Assembly (NCBI GenBank): GCA_030544235.1
Contig: CM060466.1
Coordinates: 5,299,592-5,363,591, forward strand
Source of the DNA: Lepturacanthus savala
Taxonomy: Eukaryota; Chordata; Actinopteri; Scombriformes; Trichiuridae
Length of the DNA stretch: 64,000 bases
Direction: 5' to 3'
Both the position numbers and the translations under genes were made by a program. Under the pieces are notes generated by a model, which was not told the origin of the DNA, searched no databases, and was given only the letters and a program-made list of their open reading frames with translations. Each line of letters begins with the position of its first letter. Positions within the stretch are counted from its first letter, which is position 1. Below are positions 1 through 10,292 of the stretch, in pieces.

Positions 1-1237
1 GTGCAAGTGTAGTCCATGAGGGTGGAGCCAGAGTTCTGGTACCTGGCTGTACATGTAGTGCAGCAGAGGTGTAGTAGAGATGTAGTAGTAGTGTAGTGAA
101 GGTGTAGTAGTGGTGTAGTTGTAGTGTAATAAAGATGTAGTAAAGATGTAGTAGAGGTGTAGTTGTAGTGTAGTAAAGGTGTAGTAAAGATGTAGTAGAG
201 GTGTAGTTGTAGTGTAGTAAAGGTGTAGTAAAGGTGTAGTAGTGGTATAGTAGAGGTGTAGTTGTAGTGTAGTAAAGATGTAGTAAAGGTGTAGTAAAGG
301 TGTAGTAGAGGCGTAGTTGTAGTGTAGTAAGGATGTAGTAAAGGTGTAGTAAAGGTGTAGTTGTAGTGTAGTAAAGATGTAGTAAAGGTGTAGTAGAGGC
401 GTAGTTGTAGTGTAGTAAAGATGTAGTAAAGGTGTAGTAAAGGTGTAGTTGTAGTGTAGTAAAGATGTAGTAAAGGTGTAGTAGAGGCGTAGTTGTAGTG
501 TAGTAAAGGTGCAGTACAGGTGTAGAGAAGGTGTAGTACAAGTGTATTCCATGAGGGCGGAGCCAGAGTTCTGGTACCTGGCTGTAGATGTAGTGTAGCA
601 GAGGTGTAGTGAAAGTGTAGTAGTGGTGTAGTACAGGTGTAGTCCATGATGGCAGAGCCAGAATTACAGTACCTGGCTGTTCATGTAGCACAGCAGATGT
701 GTAGTAGAGATGTAGTAGTGTAGTAGTGGTGTAGCAAAGGTCTAATAATGAAGGTGTAGTACAGGTGTAGTGAAGGTGTAGTACAGGTGTAGTGAAGGTG
801 TAGTACAGGTATAGTGAAGGTGTAGTACAGGTGTAGTGAAGGTGTAGTACAGGTATAGTGAAGGTGTAGTCCATGAGAGAGGAGCCAAAGTTCCGGTATC
901 TGGCTGTACATGCAGTGCAGCAGATATATAGTAAAGGTGTAGTCAATAAGAGCGGAGCAGCTGTTCATGCAGCTCAGCAGAGGTGTGGTAATAGCATAGT
1001 GAAGGTGTAGAAGTGGTGTAGTGAAGGTGTAGTAGTGGTGTAGTAGTGGTGTAGTGAAGGTGTAGTAGTGGTGTAGTAGTGGTGTAGTGAAGGTGTAGTA
1101 GTGGTGTAGTAGTGGTGTAGTGAAGGTGTAATGAAGGTGTAGTACTGGTGTAGTGAAGGTGTAGTACAAGTGTAGCTGTGGTGAAGCAAAGGTGTAGTAC
1201 AGGTGTAGTCCATGAGGGCGGAGCCAGAGTTCCGTAC
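1..1237. repeat. Minisatellite filling atlastin intron 2, with copies of the exon end
   Basis: The stretch is built from degenerate units around gtgtagtaaag/gtgtagtagag (about 12 bp and multiples). They are interrupted by a longer block carrying ggagccagagttctggtac followed by ctggctgtacatgtag. Clear copies of that block lie near 14-64, 550-600, 643-690 and 873-925, and a shorter piece near 945-975. The same block at 1211-1260 is the genuine exon-2/intron-2 junction of the atlastin gene on the minus strand, so the array has swept up the end of the exon and its donor. Long open frames occur here on both strands but are repeat artefacts, rich in Tyr/Thr/His. The array reaches the window edge, so its true length is unknown. 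Confidence 0.9.
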
Positions 1238-4200
1238 CTGGCTGTACATGTAGCGCAGCATGAAGTCCAGCAGGAAGGACTTTCCCTTGCGAAACGCTCC
1301 GGCCACCGACACCACCACCACATGGAGGTCCTGCACCTCCTCCCGCAGCAGGAGCCGCTCCAGCGCCTCCTCCTGCAGAGAAAACGAGTGCTCCTCCTCA
1401 TCTGCCACCACAATCTGCACCGGCCGGGCCTCCTCCTCTTCCTCCTCCTCCTCCTCCTCCTCCAGCAGATCCTCCTCCTCGTCCTCCTCACGCCTCATCT
1501 GGGAGGAGTCTGAGTGAAAACGTCCTGAGAACAAAAAGATCGTTCATCTTTAAAAAACGCTGAATACTGTGACCCATTAACATCATGAATATAAAAAGTC
1601 GTAAACTAACAAAAAATAAATAAAATAATCAGCTCCGACTTTGATTGTAACCCTCTATGGCATAGTTTTACTATACTTATACTTACTATTCTTACTTTTT
1701 CTGAAAAGCGGTGATGTTTTTACAGTTGGGCGCGAAGAATGGGGCTTTTATTTTGTAGGACGTACAAATTATGAGGTCACATGACCAGGATATCCTAAAA
1801 ATAAACACCAAAAATATTTGTTTTAATGGATTTGAGTCATTTTTTAAAAGAAAATGTCCAAATTCTCTGGTTCCAGCTTCTCTTCTCTGATCATTTCCTG
1901 GTTTCTTTATTCTTCTATAATAATAAACTGATGATCTTTGAGTTGTGACTGTTGGTCTGGACAAAAAAAGACATTTTAGGTTGAATCTTCAGCTTCAGGA
2001 AACACTGATCCACATTTTACATCATTTTATGAACCAAACAACTAATCGATCAATCATTTCAATAATCAATGCATTAATTAACTATCAGAATAGTCAATAA
2101 TTGCACTTCTACTAACCTGCAGATTTTTAATTAATAGATTGTTCATTATAACAATAAAAGTAAAAGGTTTGACATCCATTTACCAAAGCCACCAATTATC
2201 AATATAATTGTGGGTAATTTTAATCCCAATGAATGGATTCAGGGATTGAACCTGTGAACTCGTGGTCACATGACACGTTAACTCAAGACGTGGTCATGTG
2301 ACTCAGCAGCCTGAGGCATCATGGGAAGAAACAGCGTCTTCATTCAGGTTATCTGACATGTGACGATGGAAACTAAACCACAGCATCATCATCACTGATA
2401 TACAACACGAAGCCTGTTTGGGACGATGGGAGTTGACTCGGTGAATAAAAAAGGTTTAAAAAACAAAAAATATATGTATTTTTTTTGTTGATTTGTTTTT
2501 ATTCTGCACTTTTTTTCTCCAGCAAAACAGGAAACAAGCAGCTAAGGATGAATGATTGTAAGAAATCAATCATTCATTTCTGGCAGATATCACAATTTTA
2601 TTCACGGTTTTCTTTAAATCCAGTTTCAGTGCACAAGCATCACAGAAACTGACATTATACCATTAAAACTATAAATGCTAGGACTATAATGCAAGAATAA
2701 ATAGATGCTGACGGGACTGTTACACAGATGTTAATGGATCGGCTCCCTGGAGTTTTTCGAAAATGATGGGAGGGATATATCTGATGTTTTAATATGGTTT
2801 CTGTAGGAGGACAAACATTCTTAACATATTCCAATGCTGTAAAATGTGTATATTAAATATTAAATTTCAACATTTCTGTCAACATCATAGCCTGCAACGT
2901 TTCAGGCTGCTGTGAACTAACAGCTGGATGTAGAAAAAGTTAGTTAAATGCACAGAAATGAGCTGAAATCCAAATTAATCAAGCTTATTTTCATTTTATA
3001 TAGTAGCCTACTTACCTTTTCAAAAGGCTGCTGTTTTATTTGTTCTTAGAATTGCAGCTTGTGTTTTAGTGAGGGGGAAAGAAAAGGAAGGATGTATTTT
3101 TTTTCCAAATCCTCAAAATAAAAATGAATGAACCAAAAATCTGATTTCATTGTATTTCTACAGTTTCATCATTGCCACAAAACATTACGGAAGTTAAAAG
3201 TTAAAGCAGCAAATATGGTCCAGCAGCATGTGGTGTGTCATTCTCACCAGGATGAGCTGCAGGGAAAATAAACATTTAACCATTAGTTCTCATTATGTAT
3301 TTATAGCCTACTGAGTCATTTTAGGCTATGTTAGCCATAGTAGGCTAATATAGCTAATATACACTTAACAGCCTGTGGTGCCTTCCTTCATATAAGCCTT
3401 ATATAATATTAGATAATCGAGGGAAATTGCATTAGCAGCAGCAATAGAGACAGTACAAGTGACTGCAAGAAAAGAAAAGGTTGCACACAGACTATATAAA
3501 AATAAATAGATAAGATAGACCATATATACACAGCTGTAACAGTGGTTTCAGAAGTGTTTGTTGTTAATGCTAATACATTATGGAAGTTAAACTTAATGCA
3601 GCAAATATGGAACAGCAGAGTGGTGTGTCATTCTCACCAGGATAAACATTTAATCATGAACGCTCATTATATATTAGTAGCCTACTTAGTCATTTTAGTA
3701 GCTAATATACATTTACAGCCTGTGTTACCTTCATATAAGGATTATATATATTTTTATTATTGTATATAATATATCCTTTCTATTTAATATCGTGACTTGT
3801 GCCTTATATCTATTATACTAGTACTATAATCTTTATATATTTATATTTATATATTTATATATTTCAGTTTTGGGTTGCGTTAACTGCATTAACCGAACGT
3901 CGGAAACAGCAGAACAAAGGAGGGGGGCGTCGGTTCAGACCCGGAACACCACTCACGGTCAGCGGGGAGAAATTTCCCAGGCGTCCGGGGACGTTTTTAC
4001 CGAAGATGCGATTATTATTCGGAACCGCGCGACGCGCCACCGCCGCCGCCGCCGCTGCAGCGTCATCTCATCGCGTTTGAATGTAACGGAGAACACGCGG
4101 CGGAGCGGCGGCGCGGCGGCACGCAGCGGCGGCGCCGCACCGTCGCATCGCGGATAAGAAGCGTCGTTACCTTGTGAGAAGATGCTGTGTTTGTGACTCC

Positions 4201-4240
4201 GCTGCTTCAACCTGCTCTCCTCCTCCGCCGCCGCCGCCAT
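1238..4240 (-). CDS. Atlastin GTPase, 5' part (ATL2/ATL3 type)
   Basis: Atlastins are dynamin-like, ER-membrane GTPases that fuse ER tubules. Two coding exons are visible on the minus strand. Exon 1 (4240-4171) runs from ATG, MAAAAEEESRLKQ..., to donor CAAG|GTAACG. Exon 2 (1524-1238) runs from acceptor TTCTCAG to donor CAG|GTACGG. The exon 1 junction is in phase 1 and exon 2 ends in phase 0, giving 119 residues. The N-terminus is hydrophilic and has an acidic run of 11 Glu (with further Glu/Asp before it). After it come the atlastin signatures: PVQIV, an HSF...EEAL segment, and the G1 P-loop GAFRKGKS inside VVVVSVAGAFRKGKSFLLDF, then MLRYMYSQ. The exon ends at the same place as in known atlastins (after MYxQ). 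The rest of the GTPase, the helical bundle and the membrane hairpin lie left of base 1. VVVVSVAG and LLDFMLRYMY favour ATL2/ATL3 over ATL1. Position near slc43a3 would fit ATL3, but I cannot decide. Confidence 0.88.
1640..2110 (-). mobile_element. MITE copy (piggyBac-like family) next to a second dispersed repeat, in atlastin intron 1
   Basis: At 1648-1800, read on the minus strand, is the right end of the family best seen at 48421-48865: cctggtcatgtgacctcat, then the ggcttttatttt block, a gtaaaaacatc segment, and a terminal agagggtta. From 1844 to 2110 is a different dispersed family with the core aattctctggttccagcttc and cctggtttctttattcttct. Further copies of that core lie at 13250-13400, 39740-39860, 49200-49390 and 53935-54130. 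Neither block has coding capacity. Both lie in intron 1 of the atlastin gene. Confidence 0.65.
3183..3755. repeat. Pair of direct repeats, about 190 bp each, in atlastin intron 1
   Basis: The segment at about 3183-3405 (ggtgtgtcattctcaccagg, then a block of tagcctac and gctaatatacact, then cagcctgtg) recurs at about 3569-3755 with small deletions. Spacing is about 370 bp. This is a local tandem duplication without coding content. The rest of intron 1 (2110-3183) shows nothing I recognise. Confidence 0.7.
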
Positions 4241-4330
4241 CTTTACCTGACCTGCTGAGCGGCAGGCCGCTGTGACGTCACGGGCGCTGCTTGCGGTTTT
4301 CCGCGCGGCCCTAAAGAGAGTCGGCGATGA
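3885..4330 (-). promoter_or_regulatory. CpG-rich promoter and first exon of the atlastin gene
   Basis: Base composition switches abruptly from AT-rich flanks to a block dense in CG dinucleotides (cgccgccgccgccgctgcag near 4040, gcggcggcgcggcggcacgc near 4105). The block surrounds the atlastin start codon at 4240. This is the appearance of an unmethylated CpG-island promoter of a housekeeping gene. The start site cannot be placed exactly, and no TATA box is evident. Confidence 0.6.
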
Positions 4331-4488
4331 CGGCTTCATGGGTGTATTATAAAACCTGGATAGGGGACCGCCGAGTTCTCCCCCTAGTGGCCACTCGTGG
4401 TACTGCAACAAAAAAATCCCATGCGACCCAAAGACAGAGTTTTATCCATCAAAAACCTTTATAAGGGACAGAAAGGCTATGGAAAAAT

Positions 4489-4945
4489 ACACATGAATAC
4501 TATACACAATATTATACACATGAATGCTATACACAATACTATACACATGAATACTATACACAATACTATACACATGAATACTATACACAATATTATACAC
4601 ATGAATGCTATACACAATACTATACACATGAATACTATACACAATACTATACACATGAATACTATACACAATACTATACACATGAATACTATACACAATA
4701 TTATACACATGAATACTATACACAATATTATACACATGAATACTATACACAATACTATACACATGAATACTATACACAATACTATACACATGAATACTAT
4801 ACACAATATTATACACATGAATACTATACACAATACTATACACATGAATACTATACACAATATTATACACATGAATACTATACACAATACTATACACATG
4901 AATACTATACACAATATTATACACATGAATACTATACACATGAAT
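4489..4945. repeat. 27-bp minisatellite upstream of the atlastin promoter
   Basis: About 17 tandem copies of a 27-bp unit (acacatgaatactatacaca then atactat), with a few single-base variants (gaatgctat, atattat). Because 27 is a multiple of three and the unit has no stop in some frames, long open frames appear on both strands, but they are only the repeat. It lies about 250 bp upstream of the atlastin start codon. Confidence 0.95.
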
Positions 4946-4969
4946 GGGTCGTCCTTAATATTTCTCTAA

Positions 4970-6830
4970 TTTACAGAAAGTCTGTATCTGTATCACTTTT
5001 AAGTTATAGCCTTTTGAAATTAAGATGTTAAAATCAAACGTTTTTGTTTTTTTTTAAAGGTTAAATAGCACTAAATGAAGCTGCACCAGAATTATCAATT
5101 CTGCACATAAATTGTTCTTGATTTTTCTCCTTTTTTTTGCAGAAAATAATCAAATAAACTACCATCACGTTTTATTTTATTCTATTGTTACATAATTTAA
5201 TTATTTTGTCAATTTTCCCTAAAGGGGGCAAAGTGTAATTTGAACAGAACGTCAATTTGAAACTTCGAAAAAAAAAAGAACCAAAACTGCCAACAGAATA
5301 TGAAGAAATAACAGTGTTAGCGTGTTAGCATGCTAACTGACTAGCAGCATCACATGAGGTGTTGTAGTTCAGTCTGAAAGCTGATGTTATTATTGCTGTC
5401 AGTATGTCACGTCTATTAAGTTTTAAGATTGCATGAAATATTATTTAGAAATGGAAAAAAATATTCTGAATGGTTTTATTCAGAATAATTTTATTTTTTT
5501 AATTTTTATTATTATTTTTTTAATGGCCTAAATATTAGACACATTAAAAATATGTAGGAAAGTGGTAAACATAGTCTCTGGATAGTTTGCATATTGTTGC
5601 AATATGGCAACATATCTATTTTAGAATATTAGACAAAAAAACATCAAAATTTAATTAAATGTACAACAAATAAATAAATAAAGTTTACCTACAATAGATA
5701 GTGAGTTCATTTTCTTATTTTGGTGAGAACATTCCAAAATTCTGAATAAAAAACAACCTTCTGTTGTGAGACAGTGATGCTAACATGTCAAATGTCCATG
5801 AGCAAACAGGATATCCTGGTCATGTGACCTCATAAATTGTATGTCCTTCAAAATAAAAGCCCCCTTTTCACACCTAACTGTAAAAACATAGATTTAATTT
5901 TATAGGAAAATGAAGATAAAGTAATTTTGCCACGGCAACACTATATAATAGAAAGTTAATATGTTTTTATGTGAGGTAATAACATTTAGAATCTAAATAA
6001 GTGCTCAGAAACAGAAAGGCGTCAGGATTTAATGTTGGCGTAGCGTAATAAAGCTTGTTATTTAGTCAAAGTGCAACAAAGAACAGCAGGAATCTCGGAT
6101 GGATCTAAATGTGTTTCTCTGCTTCTGCAGAGGCTGGACTGGAAATTTAGATTGAATTGATCCACTTAGAAATTATGATTAGCTCTTTGCAACCCTAATA
6201 CAGATCAACTTAATTATATCCATTTAAGTATGAGCCTCTAAGTCTATGATTGTCAATTTATACTTAAAATAAAAAAAAAAATCGAACTCGTCATTCTAGG
6301 TCCCCACCTGGGACCTTCTTGTTAGCCTGTTTCCAAGTGCTTCCTGTCAGTTGCCAGTCATTAAAATGCTATTGCTAAAGTTGTGTTTGGTCATTTGTAA
6401 ATACATATGAACTACATATGAATGCTGACCTGTTGTAAACCATGTTAAACCTGCATCTAGTTCACTTTGTGTTGCAAAATAGATCAAATATTAGAAATGA
6501 AACAAAACGAAATGGTTAATAAGTTGTTAAGGATCCGTAAAATAAAACGCTAAAAGATTTTCTGGTAAGAAATTGTATAATAGTTGTATATTATTATTCT
6601 GTCATCTTCCTCCTCTTCCTTATTAGCCTCATGGAGATAAAACGAGATATTAACCAGATCAAAGTGCATTTATTGAGCTGCTACACAACAGCTAGCACCC
6701 AGTCATTACAAGCTAATTACACAAACACAGCAAAAGTAGTGACTACTTTGAGTTTCACTAATTTCACATGACAATCAACAACTGTCTAAACTAAATGTTT
6801 TAGTTAAACCAGATGTCACATATGTGTTTG
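4970..6830. mobile_element. Intergenic, with a piggyBac-like MITE copy at about 5425-5965
   Basis: The block at 5425-5965 is a diverged copy of the family seen intact at 48421-48865. It contains the order gtaaacatagtctc(t)ggatag, aaacatcaaaatttaattaa, ccaaaattctgaataaaaa, ggatatcctggtcatgtgac, ggccttttatt-type block and ttgtatgtccttcaaaataa, and then an internal-strand match to the right end. Its termini are too decayed to show the target duplication. Nothing recognisable lies at 4970-5425 or 5965-6830. Confidence 0.6.
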
Positions 6831-7200
6831 TGGCCCATTTTAGCTAAAACCACGTGGCCCATTTTATCTTATGGGGGTAAGGTAAAATGGGCCACCAAGA
6901 TAAACATCACTTTTTCCAAAAGATATGTTAAAATATGAAACTAACAGCATTATTTCTGATGCCTTCAAGACTATAGTTTTATCATCCTTATAATAATTTA
7001 GTTAGATTTATCATACCAGGCTACTTCCCATGCACATTTCTGGTTCAGTCGAGATTTTAAATATTGTCTCATCACCATAGAAACCATAAACTGATCAAAT
7101 CACATGTTACTAGTCAACCACAGTTTAAATCCTTTGTAGTTATTGGCTTTAATTTCCAGAGAAACCTGAAATGGTCCATTTGACCTGGTATCAACCTGAA
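6830..7200 (+). repeat. Dispersed repeat (copies at 38.1 kb and 62.9 kb)
   Basis: The segment includes ccacgtggcccattttatct, then ccaggctacttcccatgcac, tttctggttcagtcgag and catgttactagtcaaccaca. It matches, inverted, 62930-63170 (aagataaaatgggcc, tgaaccagaaatgtagcctg). A different part matches, also inverted, 38125-38250 (actagtaacaggtgag, ctgactgaaccagaaatg). No coding capacity and no clear termini. I take it as an old non-autonomous element. Confidence 0.65.
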
Positions 7201-7678
7201 TGTTTTCTAATTGCAGTGCAACAGTAGAGCGGCTGAATCTGGAATAACTGAGACATCATGTTGTTGAAACTGCTTTTTTTCTTATGTCGTCTCTCCTGTT
7301 TTGTAAATTGAAGTAAGTAATAAAGGTTTCAACAGCGTATATCAAATACTGTTTTTCTGTGCATGTGAACAACCTGAAGAGTTACTACAAATTACTACAA
7401 GCTACAACAGTTTCAGTGTGGGAGTGGTTTAAACAACAGTGTGTAGTTGGAATAAATTTGGTTTTATGAATGAAGTGTGTGTCAGTGGTTTGATTTTGAT
7501 GTTATATGCATTTTTAGTTGCAGCGCTTTATTTTGAAGGACATGAGGTATTTTGCAGTTCTGGGTTTTATGAATTGTCTTAAGTATTTTTGATGAAACCA
7601 GCCAAGTTTCAGCAGCTATAAGAATATTTACCTGAAAACTCATTATTGTTAGTGGCTGTTAATGGATTCATTAAACTG

Positions 7679-7680
<2 letters not shown>

Positions 7681-7737
<57 letters not shown>

Positions 7738-7849
7738 CAGCAATAAGGAAATTCTTGCAAATGTTTTATCGTGTTATTTCACAAACATAATAAAAACTGT
7801 TATCTGTTTCCAGGTTATTGTAAATACAAATTTCTTGTTTCCTTCGTAG

Positions 7850-7909
<60 letters not shown>

Positions 7910-8087
7910 GTGTGTTTAAGACAACAATAAGGAAGTTCCTGCAGATGCTTAAATCTGTTATTTTATTGTCATAATGAAAGCTCTTATCTGCTGTTGTCTC
8001 CAGTTTATTATAAACACGTCTTTGTCCTTGAACATCTAAAGGTCTAAGAAAATATTTCTGTTGATTAATAAACACAATAAAAAGCTG

Positions 8088-8132
<45 letters not shown>
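7681..8132. repeat. Three (GT)n arrays joined by duplicated spacers
   Basis: (GT)n tracts lie at 7681-7734, 7851-7915 and 8091-8132. The spacer after the first (acagcaataaggaaattctt...) resembles the spacer after the second (acaacaataaggaagttcct...). The whole is therefore a microsatellite-anchored tandem duplication. The Val/Cys and His/Thr open frames here are artefacts. Confidence 0.9.
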
Positions 8133-8137
<5 letters not shown>

Positions 8138-8249
8138 ATTCCTTCAAATGAGCCTCATGATTTTAGGGTTGGAGATGGAGGTTCAAGTTTTTTCTTTTGT
8201 ATTAATGGTCAAATAATTATAACAGAAGTTTTTTTTATATTATTTTTAA

Positions 8250-8945
8250 TTAACCTTCATTTAACCAGGTAATACTTGAGATCAAGATCTCTTTTACAAG
8301 GGTGACCTGGCCAAGAGGTCAACAGCAAACATCAAAAGATAAGATACAGTTACAGACTGTAAAAACTCAAAGCCACAAACAGTAAATTACTGTGTCATCA
8401 GCATAAAAATGACATGATGCATTTGACAGGCTATGACACAAATTATTAATATAAATAGAGAACAAAATAGGTCTTAAGACCGAACCCTGTGGCACACCTT
8501 TCTTGACCTCAAGAGCAGCAGAAGCAGATATTTGTATACACTGGGACCAATTTGATAATTATTCGATAAACCAGCTTGAACTGAAATACCAAGAGTTTGA
8601 TCTACAGCGTCAAATGTTTTCAGGAGGTCAATAAAGAGTGAAACAATATTTTTTTTACAATCAAGTCCCTGGATAAAATCATGGCCGTGACAGTACTGTG
8701 CTGCTTTGTAAATCAGATAAAATACTGTTGGATTCTAAAAACACCTTCAGTTATTCACAGAGCCGATCAACCTCAGATTTGCTTTCTCTAGCCCTACACC
8801 AGGCAGTGTCCCTATCTTTAAGAAGATTATCAATCTCAGCGGAGAACCAGGGATTATTACATCCTTTCACCCTGTATTTGTATAAGGGGGCATGCTCATC
8901 TGACACATATACATATGATATGACAGGCGAACCTAACATCTAAAA
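8250..8945 (-). mobile_element. Decayed non-LTR retrotransposon (L2/Rex-like), minus strand
   Basis: Read on the minus strand, 8939-8751 gives an endonuclease-to-RT linker typical of fish LINEs (APLYKYRVKG, NNPWFSAEI, then LLKDRDTAW). The next bases give reverse transcriptase pieces in shifted frames: FIDLLKTFDAVDQ near 8610, a GVPQGS-like segment near 8490, and an FYADDTVIYC-like segment near 8400. The 3' tail at 8255-8310 (caggtaatacttgagatcaa) matches another tail at 58250-58340. Several frameshifts and stops make it inactive. Confidence 0.8.
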
Positions 8946-8984
8946 CACAACAACCCCCTCTCCATTTCCTCCACCTGTTCTCTC

Positions 8985-9350
8985 AAACATCATCCCAACT
9001 CAACTCCTCTAAGTAGTTATTGGCTCCAACTCTCTCTATCATCGTGTTTAAATCCTGCAGTAGTCCAGCCACTTCTAACAAAAAAAATTAATCTCAATCC
9101 TTCAGTCCTCAATAGATATTTTGATCAATTTCCTTCCAACTTCTGTCTAAAATCCTACAACTCCACTGTTGTCCAACCTGGCTCAAAACTGCATCTTTGA
9201 AAATTCCAATCCTGCTTCAGATTTCTTCACAGTCCAGAAAGTTCTTTACTCGAAACAACGGCTGACCTCCTTCTATCTGTTGACTCTGGAAACTCCTGTG
9301 GTGTCCCTCCAGGTTCCATTCTGGGTCCACTCATCTTCTCCATCTAATTA
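8985..9350 (+). mobile_element. Decayed non-LTR retrotransposon fragment, plus strand
   Basis: In shifted frames the plus strand gives RT pieces: STVVQPGS, a FQSCFRFLHS-like segment near 9200, LLLSVDSGNSCGVPPGS and SILGPLIFSI near 9280-9350. The palm-domain portion between the SGFR-like and GVPQGS-like motifs has been deleted. From 9350 to 9780 I see only AT-rich sequence. Confidence 0.75.
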
Positions 9351-9820
9351 CTTTCACTCGGAGAAATTATTAAACAAAACACTACATTTCTTTTCACTGT
9401 TGTGTAGACGATCTTTAGAACTTTTTTATTTATGTATTTATTATTACTATTATTAATAGTAGTAGTATTAATATTAATATTATTCCTTTAATTAATAATT
9501 AGGAGAAAGATACTATGGATACTGTATTTAGTGGTTAGTGGAAAGAAGATGACAATAGGGAAAAGGAAGAAAATGGAAAAAGAGGATGTATTATTTTTTG
9601 GTTTGACTGTTTTCTGTCTATTTATTGCTTCCTGTCTTCCTTTCCCTTTTATTTATCTATTTATTTGTTTCTTTATTTTAGTTTCATTTTCATTTATTTT
9701 CTTTGGAAATTGCAACAAAATGTTCAGTGCACATATACATCGAAATAATGATTCAAATCCAATCATTCACCTGATACAGGTAGATCATCACGTCTGTTCT
9801 GTCTCCTCCTCCTCGTCATC

Positions 9821-10194
9821 ATGAAGATGTTCCTGCTCGTCGTGGCGTTGCTCGGCGGCGTCCTCGCCGTCTCAGCTGCAGCAGGTGATGTTCAGCTCCC
9901 ATTTCAACACAATAAGATCTGTTTCTGTGAGATTCAGCAGCATCTGATCCACAGTTAATTTTGTCTATGATAAATCTGACTATAACTAATCTTCAACGAC
10001 TAAACAAAAAACATTAAACTGACGTTTTAACTAAACTGGATTTTCATGTAAGTTTATGTTTAATATCTTAAGTTATAGCTTACATTTATTATACTTTATA
10101 ACATTACAGTAATATGTGGGAATGCTAAATTAAGCTGAATGGTGTACAATACTCTAAAGTTCAACACTATAAACTTTAGAAGGAAATTAATGTC

Positions 10195-10292
<98 letters not shown>

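Noticed and set aside
1..1237. CRISPR array
   Set aside because: Units are short, directly contiguous and degenerate, with no unique spacers of constant length, and the genome is eukaryotic. The same applies to all other arrays here.
681..1534. Long open frames over 160-186 codons on the minus strand at the left edge
   Set aside because: Only the part at 1238-1524 is a real exon (atlastin); the rest is translated minisatellite past the splice donor.
4442..4969. Open frames of 154-190 codons on both strands
   Set aside because: They are the 27-bp repeat; there is no non-repeat coding sequence or splice context.
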